A stretch of DNA of 35,853 nucleotides, taken from Zwartia panacis (lineage in GTDB: Bacteria > Pseudomonadota > Gammaproteobacteria > Burkholderiales > Burkholderiaceae_B). Made by a program: the position numbers and the translations under genes. Numbering within the stretch: the first letter of the stretch is position 1; every line of letters starts with the position of its first letter. This document shows, piece by piece, positions 1-8,572 of the stretch. The DNA is taken from contig NZ_JAUHHF010000016.1 of assembly GCF_030410395.1 (NCBI RefSeq), positions 1 through 35,853 of the forward strand. Reading direction: 5' to 3'. A model generated the notes under the pieces. It worked only from the letters and a program-made list of their open reading frames with translations, had not been told where the DNA came from and searched no databases.

Positions 1-119
1 CTTGGCGCACTGTCGCGCTCAACTGTTCTGATCGGTGCGGCGGCTTGTTGTGCGCAACCGGACAACAAAGCCATGCCCGCCATACTGACTGCTAAAACAT
101 ACATACGCGTGGATGTCAT
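1..119 (-). CDS. Putative lipoprotein, N-terminal part (runs off window)
   Basis: Reading leftwards from an ATG at 117–119, the frame stays open to the window edge (39 codons). The product begins with a short basic segment, then a hydrophobic stretch and the lipobox L-L-S-G-C with Cys22, followed by an Ala/Gln-rich stretch. This is a typical signal-peptidase II lipoprotein start; residue +2 is Ala, so outer-membrane sorting is likely. A GGGAG Shine-Dalgarno lies about 6 nt upstream. It starts only 16 bp after the dgt stop, so it is probably the last or a late gene of the aroK–aroB–dgt operon. The mature domain lies outside the window and the function is unknown. Confidence 0.7.
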   Translation of the reverse strand, partial: MTSTRMYVLAVSMAGMALLSGCAQQAAAPIRTVERDSAP

Positions 120-135
120 AACGTTCTCCCTGATA

Positions 136-1275
136 CTAGTCAAACTGATTGCCCATCCGAAACAAACGGTGGTGCTCGCGAATCGCGTAACGATCCGTCA
201 TCCCTGCGATGTAATCGGCAATCGCACGTGCCTGAGCCGCGGCATCCTCATGCCGATAATCGGGGGGTAACAAGCGGGGCTCATGCACGAAAGCATCAAA
301 AAGCTCTCGCACAATCCGTCGCGCTTTGTTGGTCATCCTCATCACCTTGTAGTGGCGATAGAGATTCTCAAATAGAAACTTCTTTAACGCATCCGCCTCG
401 GCGCGCAGCGCAGGCGAAAAAGCCACCAACGGACCGCAGCGACGCGCAGCGTCGGCATTGGCGGGCGCCGCTGCAGACAGATTGGCTTGGGTAGTCTGCG
501 TCACGTCCGTGATTAACGTATTGATCATACTGCGGATTGTTTCTGCGACAACACGTCGCTCATTCAATGCCGGCCATTTCTGCACCATCGCTGCGTAATG
601 TCGCGCGAAAATAGGAACCGTCTGCAGCTGTTCGATTGTCAACAAACCCGAACGCAGACCATCGTCAATATCATGGTTGTTGTAGGCAATCTCATCGGCC
701 AGATTGGCGAGCTGTGCTTCGAGCGATGGTTGTGTGCGTTCAATAAAACGTTGGCCAACATCGCCCAACAGCCTGGCGTGTGAAAGTGAACAATGCTTGA
801 GTACACCTTCACGCGTTTCAAAACACAAATTCAAACCATTGAAGGCGGCGTAGCGTTCCTCCAACTCGTCAATGACGCGCAAGCTTTGTAAATTGTGCTC
901 AAAACCACCCGCCTCGGGTGCAAACTCTCTCATGCAGGCGTTAAGCTCGTCTTGACCGGCATGGCCAAAAGGGGTGTGGCCTAGATCATGCGCCAGCGCA
1001 ATCGCTTCTGTCAGGTCTTCGTTCAAGCGCAAGCTGCGCGCGAGCACGCGTGCGATCTGCGCGACTTCGAGAGAATGCGTCAAGCGCGTGCGGAACAGAT
1101 CTCCTTCGTGATTGATAAAGACCTGTGTTTTGTATTCAAGCCGCCTGAAAGCACCGGCATGGACAATACGATCACGATCACGTTGAAACTCACTACGATT
1201 CGTCGGCGCAGGCTCGGCGTGCCGACGACCACGGCTTTCTTCGGAACGCGAGGCGTAGGCAGCGAGCTCAGTCAT
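136..1275 (-). CDS. dgt: Deoxyguanosinetriphosphate triphosphohydrolase-like protein (HD domain)
   Basis: Member of the dGTPase family, which hydrolyses dNTPs to the deoxynucleoside and triphosphate; acts in the cytosol. HD-domain metal ligands are visible: His67 in RLTHSLEV, His96-Asp97 in [14 protein letters not shown], and a late Asp in DEIAYNNHD. Length is 379 aa, normal for the shorter dGTPase-like class found in betaproteobacteria. Two starts are possible: ATG at 1275, chosen because the product then begins [10 protein letters not shown] like its relatives, or a TTG at 1284 that overlaps the aroB stop as TTGA. Either way it is coupled to aroB. The exact substrate of this subclass is not settled by sequence. 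Confidence 0.93.
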   Translation of the reverse strand: MTELAAYASRSEESRGRRHAEPAPTNRSEFQRDRDRIVHAGAFRRLEYKTQVFINHEGDLFRTRLTHSLEVAQIARVLARSLRLNEDLTEAIALAHDLGHTPFGHAGQDELNACMREFAPEAGGFEHNLQSLRVIDELEERYAAFNGLNLCFETREGVLKHCSLSHARLLGDVGQRFIERTQPSLEAQLANLADEIAYNNHDIDDGLRSGLLTIEQLQTVPIFARHYAAMVQKWPALNERRVVAETIRSMINTLITDVTQTTQANLSAAAPANADAARRCGPLVAFSPALRAEADALKKFLFENLYRHYKVMRMTNKARRIVRELFDAFVHEPRLLPPDYRHEDAAAQARAIADYIAGMTDRYAIREHHRLFRMGNQFD

Positions 1276-1280
1276 TGCGA

Positions 1281-2369
1281 TCAAACCGTATTGCGCAAAA
1301 TCACACGCTCGACTAACTCAGCGGGTGCCCCGCGTCGAATCGCTTCACCAATTTTAGGCATCAACACAAACGTGATTTCACCTGCGCGGGTTTTCTTATC
1401 CCCGCGCATCAGGCTCATCCATTGATCGACGCCGCCGAGTCGGGGGCCCACGGTCGGGCAACCAATCGCCTCGACAAGTTTTCGCACGCGCTCAACGTCT
1501 GCACTTGGGAATCCTAGCAACTCCGCGGACAAGTCCGCCGCCATGATGAGTCCAGTCCCCACGGCTTCGCCATGCAAAAGCGCGCCATAGCCAGAACCCG
1601 CTTCGATCGCATGACCAAATGTATGGCCCAGATTCAAAATTTCACGCAAGCCGCTTTCCCGCTCGTCCTGTGAGACCACCCAGGCCTTGAATTCGCAAGA
1701 ACGGCGAATCGCGATCGCCAGCAATTCCGGTTCGCGCTCGCGCAAACCGACCGCATTTTTTTCACACCATTCGAAAAAGGGCGCATCCAGAATCAGGCCG
1801 TATTTGATGACCTCTGCCAACCCCGCGGACATCTCCCGATCAGGGAGCGTTTTGAGGACATCGGTATCGATCTCGACCGCGATTGGCTGATAAAACGCGC
1901 CAATCATGTTTTTGCCAAGCGGATGATTGACCGCGGTTTTGCCGCCAACCGAAGAATCGACCTGGGATAACAAAGTCGTGGGCACCTGGACAAAGCGTAC
2001 ACCGCGCATGTAGACCGCTGCGGCAAAACCGGCCATGTCGCCAATGACGCCACCACCCAACGCGACGATGACCGTGCGTCGATCAAGTTGCGCGCCCAGC
2101 ATGGCATCAAAAATCTGATTGAGTGTTTCCCACGTCTTGTGGGCCTCGCCGTCGGGCAAGATCACTGGCACGATACGCTTGCCTGTTTGGGCGAGCACCT
2201 GCGTCACCTCGTCGCCCATCAGCGCGTGAACCACCGGATTCGTGATGAGCGCGATCGATGTCGCATCGGCCGGAATCGCTTGAGCCAGCGTCGCCAATCG
2301 TCCGGGCGCAATATGAATGGGGTAGTGACCACCAGGGGTCTGAACCTGAACGGTTTCTACGGTGTGCAT
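1281..2369 (-). CDS. aroB: 3-dehydroquinate synthase
   Basis: Second step of the shikimate pathway: cyclises DAHP to 3-dehydroquinate using NAD+ and a divalent metal; cytosolic. Family hallmarks are present: the nucleotide-binding [13 protein letters not shown] segment, [20 protein letters not shown], and the metal ligands Glu in [11 protein letters not shown], His in [12 protein letters not shown] and His in [10 protein letters not shown]. It is full length at 362 aa. The 5' end overlaps the end of aroK by 13 bp and the 3' end abuts or overlaps dgt, so the three are almost certainly cotranscribed and translationally coupled. The aroK–aroB pairing is the usual proteobacterial arrangement. Confidence 0.97.
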   Translation of the reverse strand: MHTVETVQVQTPGGHYPIHIAPGRLATLAQAIPADATSIALITNPVVHALMGDEVTQVLAQTGKRIVPVILPDGEAHKTWETLNQIFDAMLGAQLDRRTVIVALGGGVIGDMAGFAAAVYMRGVRFVQVPTTLLSQVDSSVGGKTAVNHPLGKNMIGAFYQPIAVEIDTDVLKTLPDREMSAGLAEVIKYGLILDAPFFEWCEKNAVGLREREPELLAIAIRRSCEFKAWVVSQDERESGLREILNLGHTFGHAIEAGSGYGALLHGEAVGTGLIMAADLSAELLGFPSADVERVRKLVEAIGCPTVGPRLGGVDQWMSLMRGDKKTRAGEITFVLMPKIGEAIRRGAPAELVERVILRNTV

Positions 2370-3076
2370 GGTTTGTTCTCTTCGGTGTGGCTCGCGGCGA
2401 AATCGGCACGCATGCTGGCCGAGGAGTTACCCGGCCGGCTCTGAGCGGTGCGATCGATCGCCTTGTCAACTTGCCTGAGTCGCTCTACGAGCTGAGCAAC
2501 AAGATGGTTCACAGAGGTTGTGCCGGTGTCGACCACGACATCCGCCACGGATTCATACAAAGGCTCGCGCATCTCCAGCAGCCCACGCAAAGTCGCTTTG
2601 GGATCGGGAGTGGCGAGCAGAGGTCGGTTGCGATCTCGGCTCGTGCGGCGATAGAGCTCCTCGACGCTGGCGCGCAAATACACGACGATGCCGCGGCTCT
2701 TGAGCGCACGACGGTTTTCCTCGGCCAACACCGCACCGCCACCCGTCGCCATCACTAAATTGGGCTGCACCGTGCAGTCATCCAACACTTGACACTCACG
2801 TTTACGGAACCCTTGCTCGCCTTCGATCTCAAAGATCACTGGTATCCGAACACCACAACGTGCTTCCAGCTCATGATCAAGATCGATGAACTCTCTATGC
2901 AATACCCTGGCAAGTGCACGTCCAATGGTGGTCTTGCCAGCACCCATCATCCCGACCAGAAAGATCGGGATGTCATGGGCCAGAGGGCCTGCCGTTTGGG
3001 GCAGATCCTGCGTGTCGAGGGACGGATTCGGGTCGCCGGAGGCGTTAGGCTCGGGCGCAAGCGCTTCAGTATTCAT
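2357..3076 (-). CDS. aroK: Shikimate kinase
   Basis: Phosphorylates shikimate at the 3-hydroxyl with ATP; cytosolic. Walker A is GMMGAGKT (residues 42–49). The substrate-binding Asp67 and Arg91 (GFRKRE), the GGG motif (112–114) and the lid arginines in RDRNRPLL follow. The start is ATG 3076 (MNTEALAP); the frame is open further upstream, but that stretch has no family similarity and would run into the divergent mrcA. At 239 aa it is longer than the ~175-aa core, with a ~35-residue polar N-terminal extension and a ~35-residue C-terminal tail that overlaps aroB. It is the first gene of the aroK–aroB–dgt operon. Confidence 0.94.
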   Translation of the reverse strand: MNTEALAPEPNASGDPNPSLDTQDLPQTAGPLAHDIPIFLVGMMGAGKTTIGRALARVLHREFIDLDHELEARCGVRIPVIFEIEGEQGFRKRECQVLDDCTVQPNLVMATGGGAVLAEENRRALKSRGIVVYLRASVEELYRRTSRDRNRPLLATPDPKATLRGLLEMREPLYESVADVVVDTGTTSVNHLVAQLVERLRQVDKAIDRTAQSRPGNSSASMRADFAASHTEENKPCTP

Positions 3077-3155
3077 GACGTCATTATCCCATTGACCGCT
3101 CAGAGACCCAAACAGATCCGGGCAAACCCTCGCAAAACCTTTAAAATGTTCGGCA

Positions 3156-5579
3156 ATGAGCAAATATAACCACCCCCACGACGACGAAGACCAGACGACA
3201 GACAAGCCGAAAGGCTCATTCCTCGTCCGGTTTTTACTGAAATTCACGATCCTCACAGCCGGGCTCGCTCTTTGTGCGACCTTGCTGATCGGAATGGCGC
3301 TCGCGCTAGCCTGGCCTAACCTGCCAGATCTCAACGCGATGACCGACTATCGCCCCCGCGTGCCTTTGCGTATTTACACCTCGGACAAAGTGCTGATTGG
3401 CGAGTTCGGCGAAGAGCGCCGAAATGTCCTGCGCTTTGATGAAATACCCGATGTCATGAAATCCGCCGTACTTTCGGCCGAAGACGACCGTTTCTATCAG
3501 CACGGCGGGATTGACTGGATTGGCGTGGTGCGCGCGGGATTGACCAACCTGATCTCCATGCAGAAAAGTCAGGGTGCCAGTACGATCACCATGCAGGTCG
3601 CCCGCAATTTCTACCTCTCATCCGAAAAAACCTGGTCTCGCAAGTTTTACGAACTCCTGCTGACCTTCAAAATCGAAGCCAGTCTGTCCAAAGACCAGAT
3701 TCTTGAGCTCTATCTCAACCAGATTTACCTCGGGCATCGAGCCTATGGATTTGCCGCCGCTTCGCGCGTCTACCTGGGTAAAGAGCTTTCAGAAATCACC
3801 GCGGCCGATGCGGCGTTGCTGGCAGGAATCCCCAAGGCTCCCTCGCGCTTTAACCCGATCGCCAATAAACCTCGCGCCGTCTTGCGCCAGCGCTACGTTC
3901 TGGGTCGGATGCACTCACTCGGTTACCTGACCGATGCCGAATACAAAGCCGCACTCGCACAACCTGTCGTGATCAAGCCCTCACAGGGCACGCCTGCGGG
4001 CGGCTATGCCGTGCATGGCGAATACGCCGCAGAACTGGCGCGTCAGCTGATGATCAGCATCTATCCTGACAATGTCTACACGCGAGGATTGAATGTGTAC
4101 ACAACCATTCACTCCAAAGATCAGCAGTGGGCGTATGAGTCGCTCAGAGAAGGCGTGCTGGACTATACGCGTCGCGCGCCCTATCCGGGACCCGAGGCTC
4201 AACTGACTCTGCCCAACGGTATCGAAGACGATCCGGCCAAGCTAGACGAATTTTTGGACGGTGTCTTTGACAAGCACCCTGACCGCACCGACATGCTGAC
4301 CGGCGTCGTGCTCTCTGTCAAACCCACCGAAGTCCGCGTGGCCCGCAGCTCCACCGAGATCGTGGTCATCAACGACAAAAGAGCCTTGGGCGTCATCGCC
4401 CGCGCGCTCAACCCCAAAGCCCCAGCCGCACTGCGTCTACAGCGGGGTTCTGTGGTGTATTTGCACAAAGCTCCCACCTACTGGGAAATCCTGAATCTAC
4501 CCACGGTTCAGGCGGCTTTTGTCGCCATGATCCCCCAGGACGGTGCACTTCGCGCCATGGTCGGCGGCTTTGACTTCTATCACGGCAATTTCAACCGTGT
4601 CACACAAGCGTGGCGCCAGCCGGGTTCCGCGTTCAAACCGTTCATCTATGCGGCTTCGCTTGAGCGAGGCTTAACGCCTGGCACCATGATCTCTGACCAA
4701 CCTTTTGAACTGACCGCTGAGCAAACAGGTTCTGGCAAAGCATGGACGCCTAAAAACTACGGCGGCGAATACGCGGAAATGCTGTCCATGCGCGAGGCAA
4801 TCGCCCGCTCGAAAAACATGGTCTCGATCCGGATCTTGCAATCCATCGGTCCCCAATACGCACAGGAATACATTGCCCGCTTTGGTTTTGACAAAGCCAA
4901 GCATCCCGCTGTCTTGCCCATGGCGCTTGGTTCAGGCGCCGTCACCCCCATGCAGCTGGCAGCAGGCTTTTCCGTATTTGCCAACGGAGGCTACCGTGTC
5001 ACACCTTATCTGATTGATCATGTGACGGATGCGAACGGTCAGGTGCTGATGCGCGCCAAACCGATTGTCGCGGGCGATTCGGCGGCACGCGCCATCGATG
5101 CCCGTACAGCCTATGTGATGGATGATATGTTGCGCGGGGTGGCCACCTCCGGCACGGCCGCACGTTCCAGGCAAGTCCTCAAGCGTGGCGATCTGGCAGG
5201 CAAAACCGGCACGACCAACGACTCGGTCGATGCATGGTTTGCAGGCTATACGCCCCAGCTTGTCGGTGTGGCATGGCTCGGCTACGACCAGCCCAAGTCG
5301 CTTGGCTCTCGTGAAACGGGTGGTGGCGCTTCCTTGCCAATCTGGCTGGGCTATATGCAACACGCACTCAAGGAGTTCCCGGAACAAAAACGCGGACCTG
5401 TGCCCGAAGGTTTGATCGTCGAGGGTGGCAACATGTACTTCAAGGAATTCCCACCCAAAGAGGCCGTTAAAAGCCTAGGCGACCCCAAACAGGACTCTCT
5501 GGGTGATTTGCTCGAAACCTTAGGGGGAAGCGGGAGCAGTAACAATCGTGACAGCAACCGCCAGCCGATCGGTAATTAG
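3156..5579 (+). CDS. mrcA: Penicillin-binding protein 1A (bifunctional class A PBP)
   Basis: Inner-membrane peptidoglycan glycosyltransferase and DD-transpeptidase. It has a cytoplasmic N-terminus, one transmembrane segment (about 23–52), then a GT51 domain with catalytic Glu109 in SAEDDRFYQHGG and the GASTITMQ motif (140–147). An OB-like insert follows, then the transpeptidase domain: Ser491 in GSAFKP (SxxK), SKN (552–554) and KTGT (683–686). All catalytic motifs are intact. Length is 807 aa, normal for PBP1A. It is monocistronic and divergent from aroK, with 79 bp between the starts. The C-terminus ends in a Ser/Asn-rich tail. Confidence 0.96.
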   Translation: MSKYNHPHDDEDQTTDKPKGSFLVRFLLKFTILTAGLALCATLLIGMALALAWPNLPDLNAMTDYRPRVPLRIYTSDKVLIGEFGEERRNVLRFDEIPDVMKSAVLSAEDDRFYQHGGIDWIGVVRAGLTNLISMQKSQGASTITMQVARNFYLSSEKTWSRKFYELLLTFKIEASLSKDQILELYLNQIYLGHRAYGFAAASRVYLGKELSEITAADAALLAGIPKAPSRFNPIANKPRAVLRQRYVLGRMHSLGYLTDAEYKAALAQPVVIKPSQGTPAGGYAVHGEYAAELARQLMISIYPDNVYTRGLNVYTTIHSKDQQWAYESLREGVLDYTRRAPYPGPEAQLTLPNGIEDDPAKLDEFLDGVFDKHPDRTDMLTGVVLSVKPTEVRVARSSTEIVVINDKRALGVIARALNPKAPAALRLQRGSVVYLHKAPTYWEILNLPTVQAAFVAMIPQDGALRAMVGGFDFYHGNFNRVTQAWRQPGSAFKPFIYAASLERGLTPGTMISDQPFELTAEQTGSGKAWTPKNYGGEYAEMLSMREAIARSKNMVSIRILQSIGPQYAQEYIARFGFDKAKHPAVLPMALGSGAVTPMQLAAGFSVFANGGYRVTPYLIDHVTDANGQVLMRAKPIVAGDSAARAIDARTAYVMDDMLRGVATSGTAARSRQVLKRGDLAGKTGTTNDSVDAWFAGYTPQLVGVAWLGYDQPKSLGSRETGGGASLPIWLGYMQHALKEFPEQKRGPVPEGLIVEGGNMYFKEFPPKEAVKSLGDPKQDSLGDLLETLGGSGSSNNRDSNRQPIGN

Positions 5580-5602
5580 CGGGCGTCATTCGCAAAAGTG
5601 GG

Positions 5603-5624
5603 GAAGCCGCCGCAAGACGGCTTT
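5603..5624. terminator. Weak hairpin between convergent mrcA and cyaY
   Basis: Inverted repeat AAGCCG (5604–5609) / CGGCTT (5618–5623) with an 8-nt loop, between the mrcA stop and the cyaY stop. It may end transcription from both sides, but neither side has a convincing U-tract. Confidence 0.4.
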
Positions 5625-5627
5625 CGC

Positions 5628-5957
5628 TTAGAGTTTGACGACGAGTTGCTGTCCTGTTTCGTTCGAGCAGATTTGGGATAACAGATCGTGCAGATCCAGA
5701 CCGCCGCGGGTATCTTTCCAATGCTGACCGTCGAATTTGTAATGAAAACCGCCCGAACGCGCGGCTAACCACATCTCATGCAGGGGCGCCTGGCTGTTGA
5801 TGACAACCTGGTGACCGCTTTCAAAAATGAGATTGAGTACATTGCCGTTGCGTTTGGTTTCCACATCCAGATCAAGTTGTTCAAACCAGTGGTCGGCTTG
5901 AGCCTCTATTGCATCTAGAATGGCGGTTGCCCGTGTATGAAATTCAGTATCGTTCAT
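5628..5957 (-). CDS. cyaY: Iron donor protein CyaY (bacterial frataxin)
   Basis: Frataxin-like iron-binding protein that modulates iron–sulfur cluster assembly on IscS/IscU; cytosolic. The 109-aa product shows the fold's conserved features: an acidic first helix (LDAIEAQADHWFEQLDLDVE), the sheet segment NGNVLNLIFESGHQVVINSQAPLHEMWLAARSG split over several strands, and a C-terminal WKDTRGG…DLLSQ helix. The start was set at ATG 5957 (MNDTEFH), which gives the family length; five upstream in-frame codons are not needed. It is divergent from lptM with only 32 bp between the starts. The neighbourhood cyaY / lptM–lysA is common in proteobacteria. Confidence 0.93.
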   Translation of the reverse strand: MNDTEFHTRATAILDAIEAQADHWFEQLDLDVETKRNGNVLNLIFESGHQVVINSQAPLHEMWLAARSGGFHYKFDGQHWKDTRGGLDLHDLLSQICSNETGQQLVVKL

Positions 5958-5989
5958 AATCCTTGTCCTCAAAGTTGAGGGAGTGTGCA

Positions 5990-6190
5990 GTGATTCGCAA
6001 CATCCATCGTCGCAGTTTTGCAGGCATTGTAGCGATGCTCGCCCTGACGGGCTGGCTGGCTGGCTGTGGTTTCAAGGGACCGCTTTATTTGCCACCACCC
6101 AAACCGGTATCGACAGCACCAGCGACATCCGCGCCTGCTCCCGCGGCTCAAATATCATCTGGGCTTATTGTGCTTGAGCTTGCCAGTTAA
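5990..6190 (+). CDS. lptM: LPS translocon maturation chaperone LptM (YifL-type lipoprotein)
   Basis: Small outer-membrane lipoprotein of 66 aa. A signal peptide with a basic n-region and hydrophobic core ends in the lipobox L-A-G-C, directly followed by the family signature GFKGPLYLPPP; the tail is Pro/Ala-rich and low complexity. LptM family members help oxidative maturation of LptD in the LptDE LPS translocon. The start was chosen as GTG 5990 because GAGGGAG lies about 6 nt upstream; a TTG at 5963 is in frame but has no such site. It lies 24 bp upstream of lysA, the conserved lptM–lysA arrangement. The C-terminal 25 residues are not conserved in kind. Confidence 0.88.
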   Translation: MIRNIHRRSFAGIVAMLALTGWLAGCGFKGPLYLPPPKPVSTAPATSAPAPAAQISSGLIVLELAS

Positions 6191-6214
6191 TCACCGAATA
6201 CCCATAGCCCCAAC

Positions 6215-7516
6215 ATGATCGTCACAACACCTATGACAAGCTTCGCCACCCCAGCAGGATCACCCCACTTTCACTACCGCAACGGTGAACTGTTCGCCGA
6301 AGGTGTCGCGCTCTCCACGCTTGCCCGCCAGCTCGGCACGCCGCTGTATGTCTATTCACGCGCCGCCTTGGCAACTGCATGGGCGGCCTACCAGGAGGCG
6401 ATCGGCTCGCACCGGGTACTCGTGTGTTTTGGCATGAAAGCCAACTCGAATCTCGCTGTACTCAAAGAGTTTGCAAGGCTGGGTAGTGGTTTTGACATTG
6501 TGTCGGGTGGGGAGCTTGCCCGCGTATTGGCGGCCGGTGCCAATCCCGCCAAGGTTGTATTTTCAGGTGTGGGCAAACAAGACTGGGAAATGCAGGCCGC
6601 CCTGGAGGCCGGCGTCAAATGCTTTAACGTCGAGTCACTCCCCGAGCTCAAGCGCCTGTCAGAAGTGGCAAATCGCATTGGAAAACTCGCAGCAGTCTCC
6701 CTGCGCGTCAATCCCGATGTCGACGCGCAAACACACCCTTACATCTCCACAGGCTTGAAAGAAAACAAATTCGGCATCGCAATCGAAGAGGCGCCCGCCG
6801 CCTATCAACTGGCGAGCACGCTTCCCGGCATTCAAGTGGTGGGCGTGGACTGTCATATCGGCTCACAAATCACAGAGGTCAGCCCCTATCTGGACGCGCT
6901 CGACAAGCTCCTCAAGCTCATCGAGCAACTCGTGCGCCAGGGCATCCAGCTCAAGCATCTCGATTTGGGTGGTGGTCTGGGTATCCGCTATGACGACGAA
7001 ACACCTCTGGCACCCAAGGTGCTACTGGACAAGGTCTTTGCCGAGTTGCGCGCACGCGGTTTTGACCATCTCGAGCTCGTACTCGAGCCCGGTCGCTCAC
7101 TTGTTGGAAACGCAGGTGTGCTTCTGACAACAGTGCAGTATTTGAAACTCACCGATGCGCGTAACTTCGCGATTGTCGATGCGGCGATGAATGATTTGAT
7201 GCGCCCAGCCTTGTACGAAGCCTGGCATGGTGTTTTACCTCTCAAACCACGCACAAGTGCCAACACCCTTTATGACGTCGTCGGTCCGGTGTGCGAGAGT
7301 GCCGACTGGCTGGCCCGCGCTCGACAACTCGCGCTCGAGCAAGGCGATGTCCTGGCGATTGAATCAGCCGGAGCCTATGGCTTTGTTATGGCGGGCAACT
7401 ACAACAGTCGACCCCGTCCAGCCGAGGTCATGGTGGATGGCGAAAACTATCATGTGATCCGTCAGCGCGAAACCTTTGCCGATCTAATCCGCGGCGAAAG
7501 TTGCCTGCCGGATTAA
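6215..7516 (+). CDS. lysA: Diaminopimelate decarboxylase
   Basis: Last step of lysine biosynthesis: decarboxylates meso-diaminopimelate with PLP; cytosolic. Fold-type III features: Lys75 in CFGMKANSN binds PLP, then GFDIVSGGEL, HIGSQI, the GGGLGIRY phosphate-binding loop, LEPGRS, the catalytic Cys in GPVCESADWLA, and GAYGFVMAGNYNSRPRP. It is 433 aa and full length. ATG 6215 is used; ATG 6233 is an in-frame alternative, and neither has a clear Shine-Dalgarno, which fits translational coupling to lptM upstream. It is convergent with the EamA gene downstream. Confidence 0.97.
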   Translation: MIVTTPMTSFATPAGSPHFHYRNGELFAEGVALSTLARQLGTPLYVYSRAALATAWAAYQEAIGSHRVLVCFGMKANSNLAVLKEFARLGSGFDIVSGGELARVLAAGANPAKVVFSGVGKQDWEMQAALEAGVKCFNVESLPELKRLSEVANRIGKLAAVSLRVNPDVDAQTHPYISTGLKENKFGIAIEEAPAAYQLASTLPGIQVVGVDCHIGSQITEVSPYLDALDKLLKLIEQLVRQGIQLKHLDLGGGLGIRYDDETPLAPKVLLDKVFAELRARGFDHLELVLEPGRSLVGNAGVLLTTVQYLKLTDARNFAIVDAAMNDLMRPALYEAWHGVLPLKPRTSANTLYDVVGPVCESADWLARARQLALEQGDVLAIESAGAYGFVMAGNYNSRPRPAEVMVDGENYHVIRQRETFADLIRGESCLPD

Positions 7517-7523
7517 ACGTCAG

Positions 7524-7562
7524 TGCTTTAAACGTGATTGCTTTAAACGTGATTGCTTTAAA
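7524..7562. repeat. 15-bp tandem repeat, 2.6 copies
   Basis: The unit TGCTTTAAACGTGAT occurs exactly at 7524–7538 and 7539–7553, followed by a partial third copy (7554–7562). A related stretch ATTAAACGT sits just before, at the lysA stop. The array fills the short gap between the convergent lysA and EamA genes. No hairpin with a U-tract is visible here. Confidence 0.9.
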
Positions 7563-7563
7563 T

Positions 7564-8511
7564 CTACACGCGGCGCGCTGCGTCAGCCCGGATGGATCTG
7601 GCCTTTAAAGAGGCCATCAGCATGGGCAACGTCAGCGCCAAACCTGCGGCGACAATCAGTGCAATGCCTGCGAAAGATTGCAGATTCGGCATCTGACCAA
7701 AGAAAAGCTCGCCCAACATGACGGCCAGAGCCAGTTGAAAATAATTCAATGGCGCCAGCATCGAGGCAGGGGTCCGTTTAAAGGCGAGGATCAATAAATA
7801 CTGCCCTACGCCCCCACAGGTTCCCATCAAGAGCATTTCCAACAGATCGCGACCTGTCGGCCAGACCTCAGGCCAAAAGACAGTCATCACGCCTAAGCCC
7901 ATGAACCAGCAGGTGCTCGCCGCATACACAAACATTTGTTCGCTTTCCACGCGATTGGCAAGCTTGCGGGTGAGGAGCTGCACCATCGCATACGCACATG
8001 CCGAGGTGAACATCAAGGCGCAACCGATCAAGGAAAGATCGCCTCCGGGGTTCACGATGAGCAGCATCCCCACCATCCCCACGAGCACAGCGGCATATTG
8101 TTTCCATCCAACCCGTTCGCCCAGCACAAAAGGCGCGAGAATGACCACGATCAAGGGTGCGACAAAATAAACCGCCGTGCCTTCGGCAAGTGGTAAATAC
8201 TGAAGCGCAGGAATAAAGCAAATACCCACTACGCCCAACATCGCCCCGCGCAAAACTAAAAGCAGACGGGCATCCTTAGGTGCATGGATCGAGACGCGTT
8301 TGGCGCGCATGATGCTGAAAGCCAGCACCACAATGATGGAGTAACGCGCCATGTTGACCAAAGGCGCCGAGTAGCGATGCACTAGATCCTTGGCCAAGGC
8401 ATCGAGCAAAGAAAAACATGACAGGGCGCATAAAAAGATCCCACAACCAATCAGCCACTGCCGCTGTTGAGACGCAGCAGAGTCTGACGCAGGTTTCGTT
8501 GTGGGTGTCAT
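7564..8511 (-). CDS. DMT-superfamily transporter, EamA type
   Basis: A 315-aa hydrophobic inner-membrane protein with about ten predicted transmembrane segments arranged as two EamA repeats (roughly residues 17–150 and 160–295). The motif GERVGWKQYAAVLVGMVGMLL, split here at the end of the first repeat, and the echo LGELFFGQ…FAGIALIVAAGL in the second are typical. DMT/EamA members export or exchange small metabolites (amino acids, nucleosides and others); the substrate cannot be read from sequence. It lies 61 bp after the MFS gene on the same strand, so it may be the last gene of the resB–ccsB–MFS unit. Its 3' end faces lysA. Confidence 0.85.
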   Translation of the reverse strand: MTPTTKPASDSAASQQRQWLIGCGIFLCALSCFSLLDALAKDLVHRYSAPLVNMARYSIIVVLAFSIMRAKRVSIHAPKDARLLLVLRGAMLGVVGICFIPALQYLPLAEGTAVYFVAPLIVVILAPFVLGERVGWKQYAAVLVGMVGMLLIVNPGGDLSLIGCALMFTSACAYAMVQLLTRKLANRVESEQMFVYAASTCWFMGLGVMTVFWPEVWPTGRDLLEMLLMGTCGGVGQYLLILAFKRTPASMLAPLNYFQLALAVMLGELFFGQMPNLQSFAGIALIVAAGLALTLPMLMASLKARSIRADAARRV

Positions 8512-8572
8512 ATCAGGCGAGTCACATCATCAGGAAGTCATGTCAAGCAATAATGTTCAAACTAAGTTGTAA

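Noticed and set aside
3084-3107. Possible aroK promoter TTGGGT-17-GATAAT giving a nearly leaderless mRNA
   Set aside because: The -35 is weak and the start would fall on the ATG itself; too speculative to annotate.
3077-3334. Longer aroK with 86 extra N-terminal residues
   Set aside because: The extension lies opposite the mrcA start, has no kinase similarity and would remove the divergent promoter region.
8512-8572. TTGACA in the gap before the EamA gene as a promoter
   Set aside because: There is no acceptable -10 at 16–18 bp.
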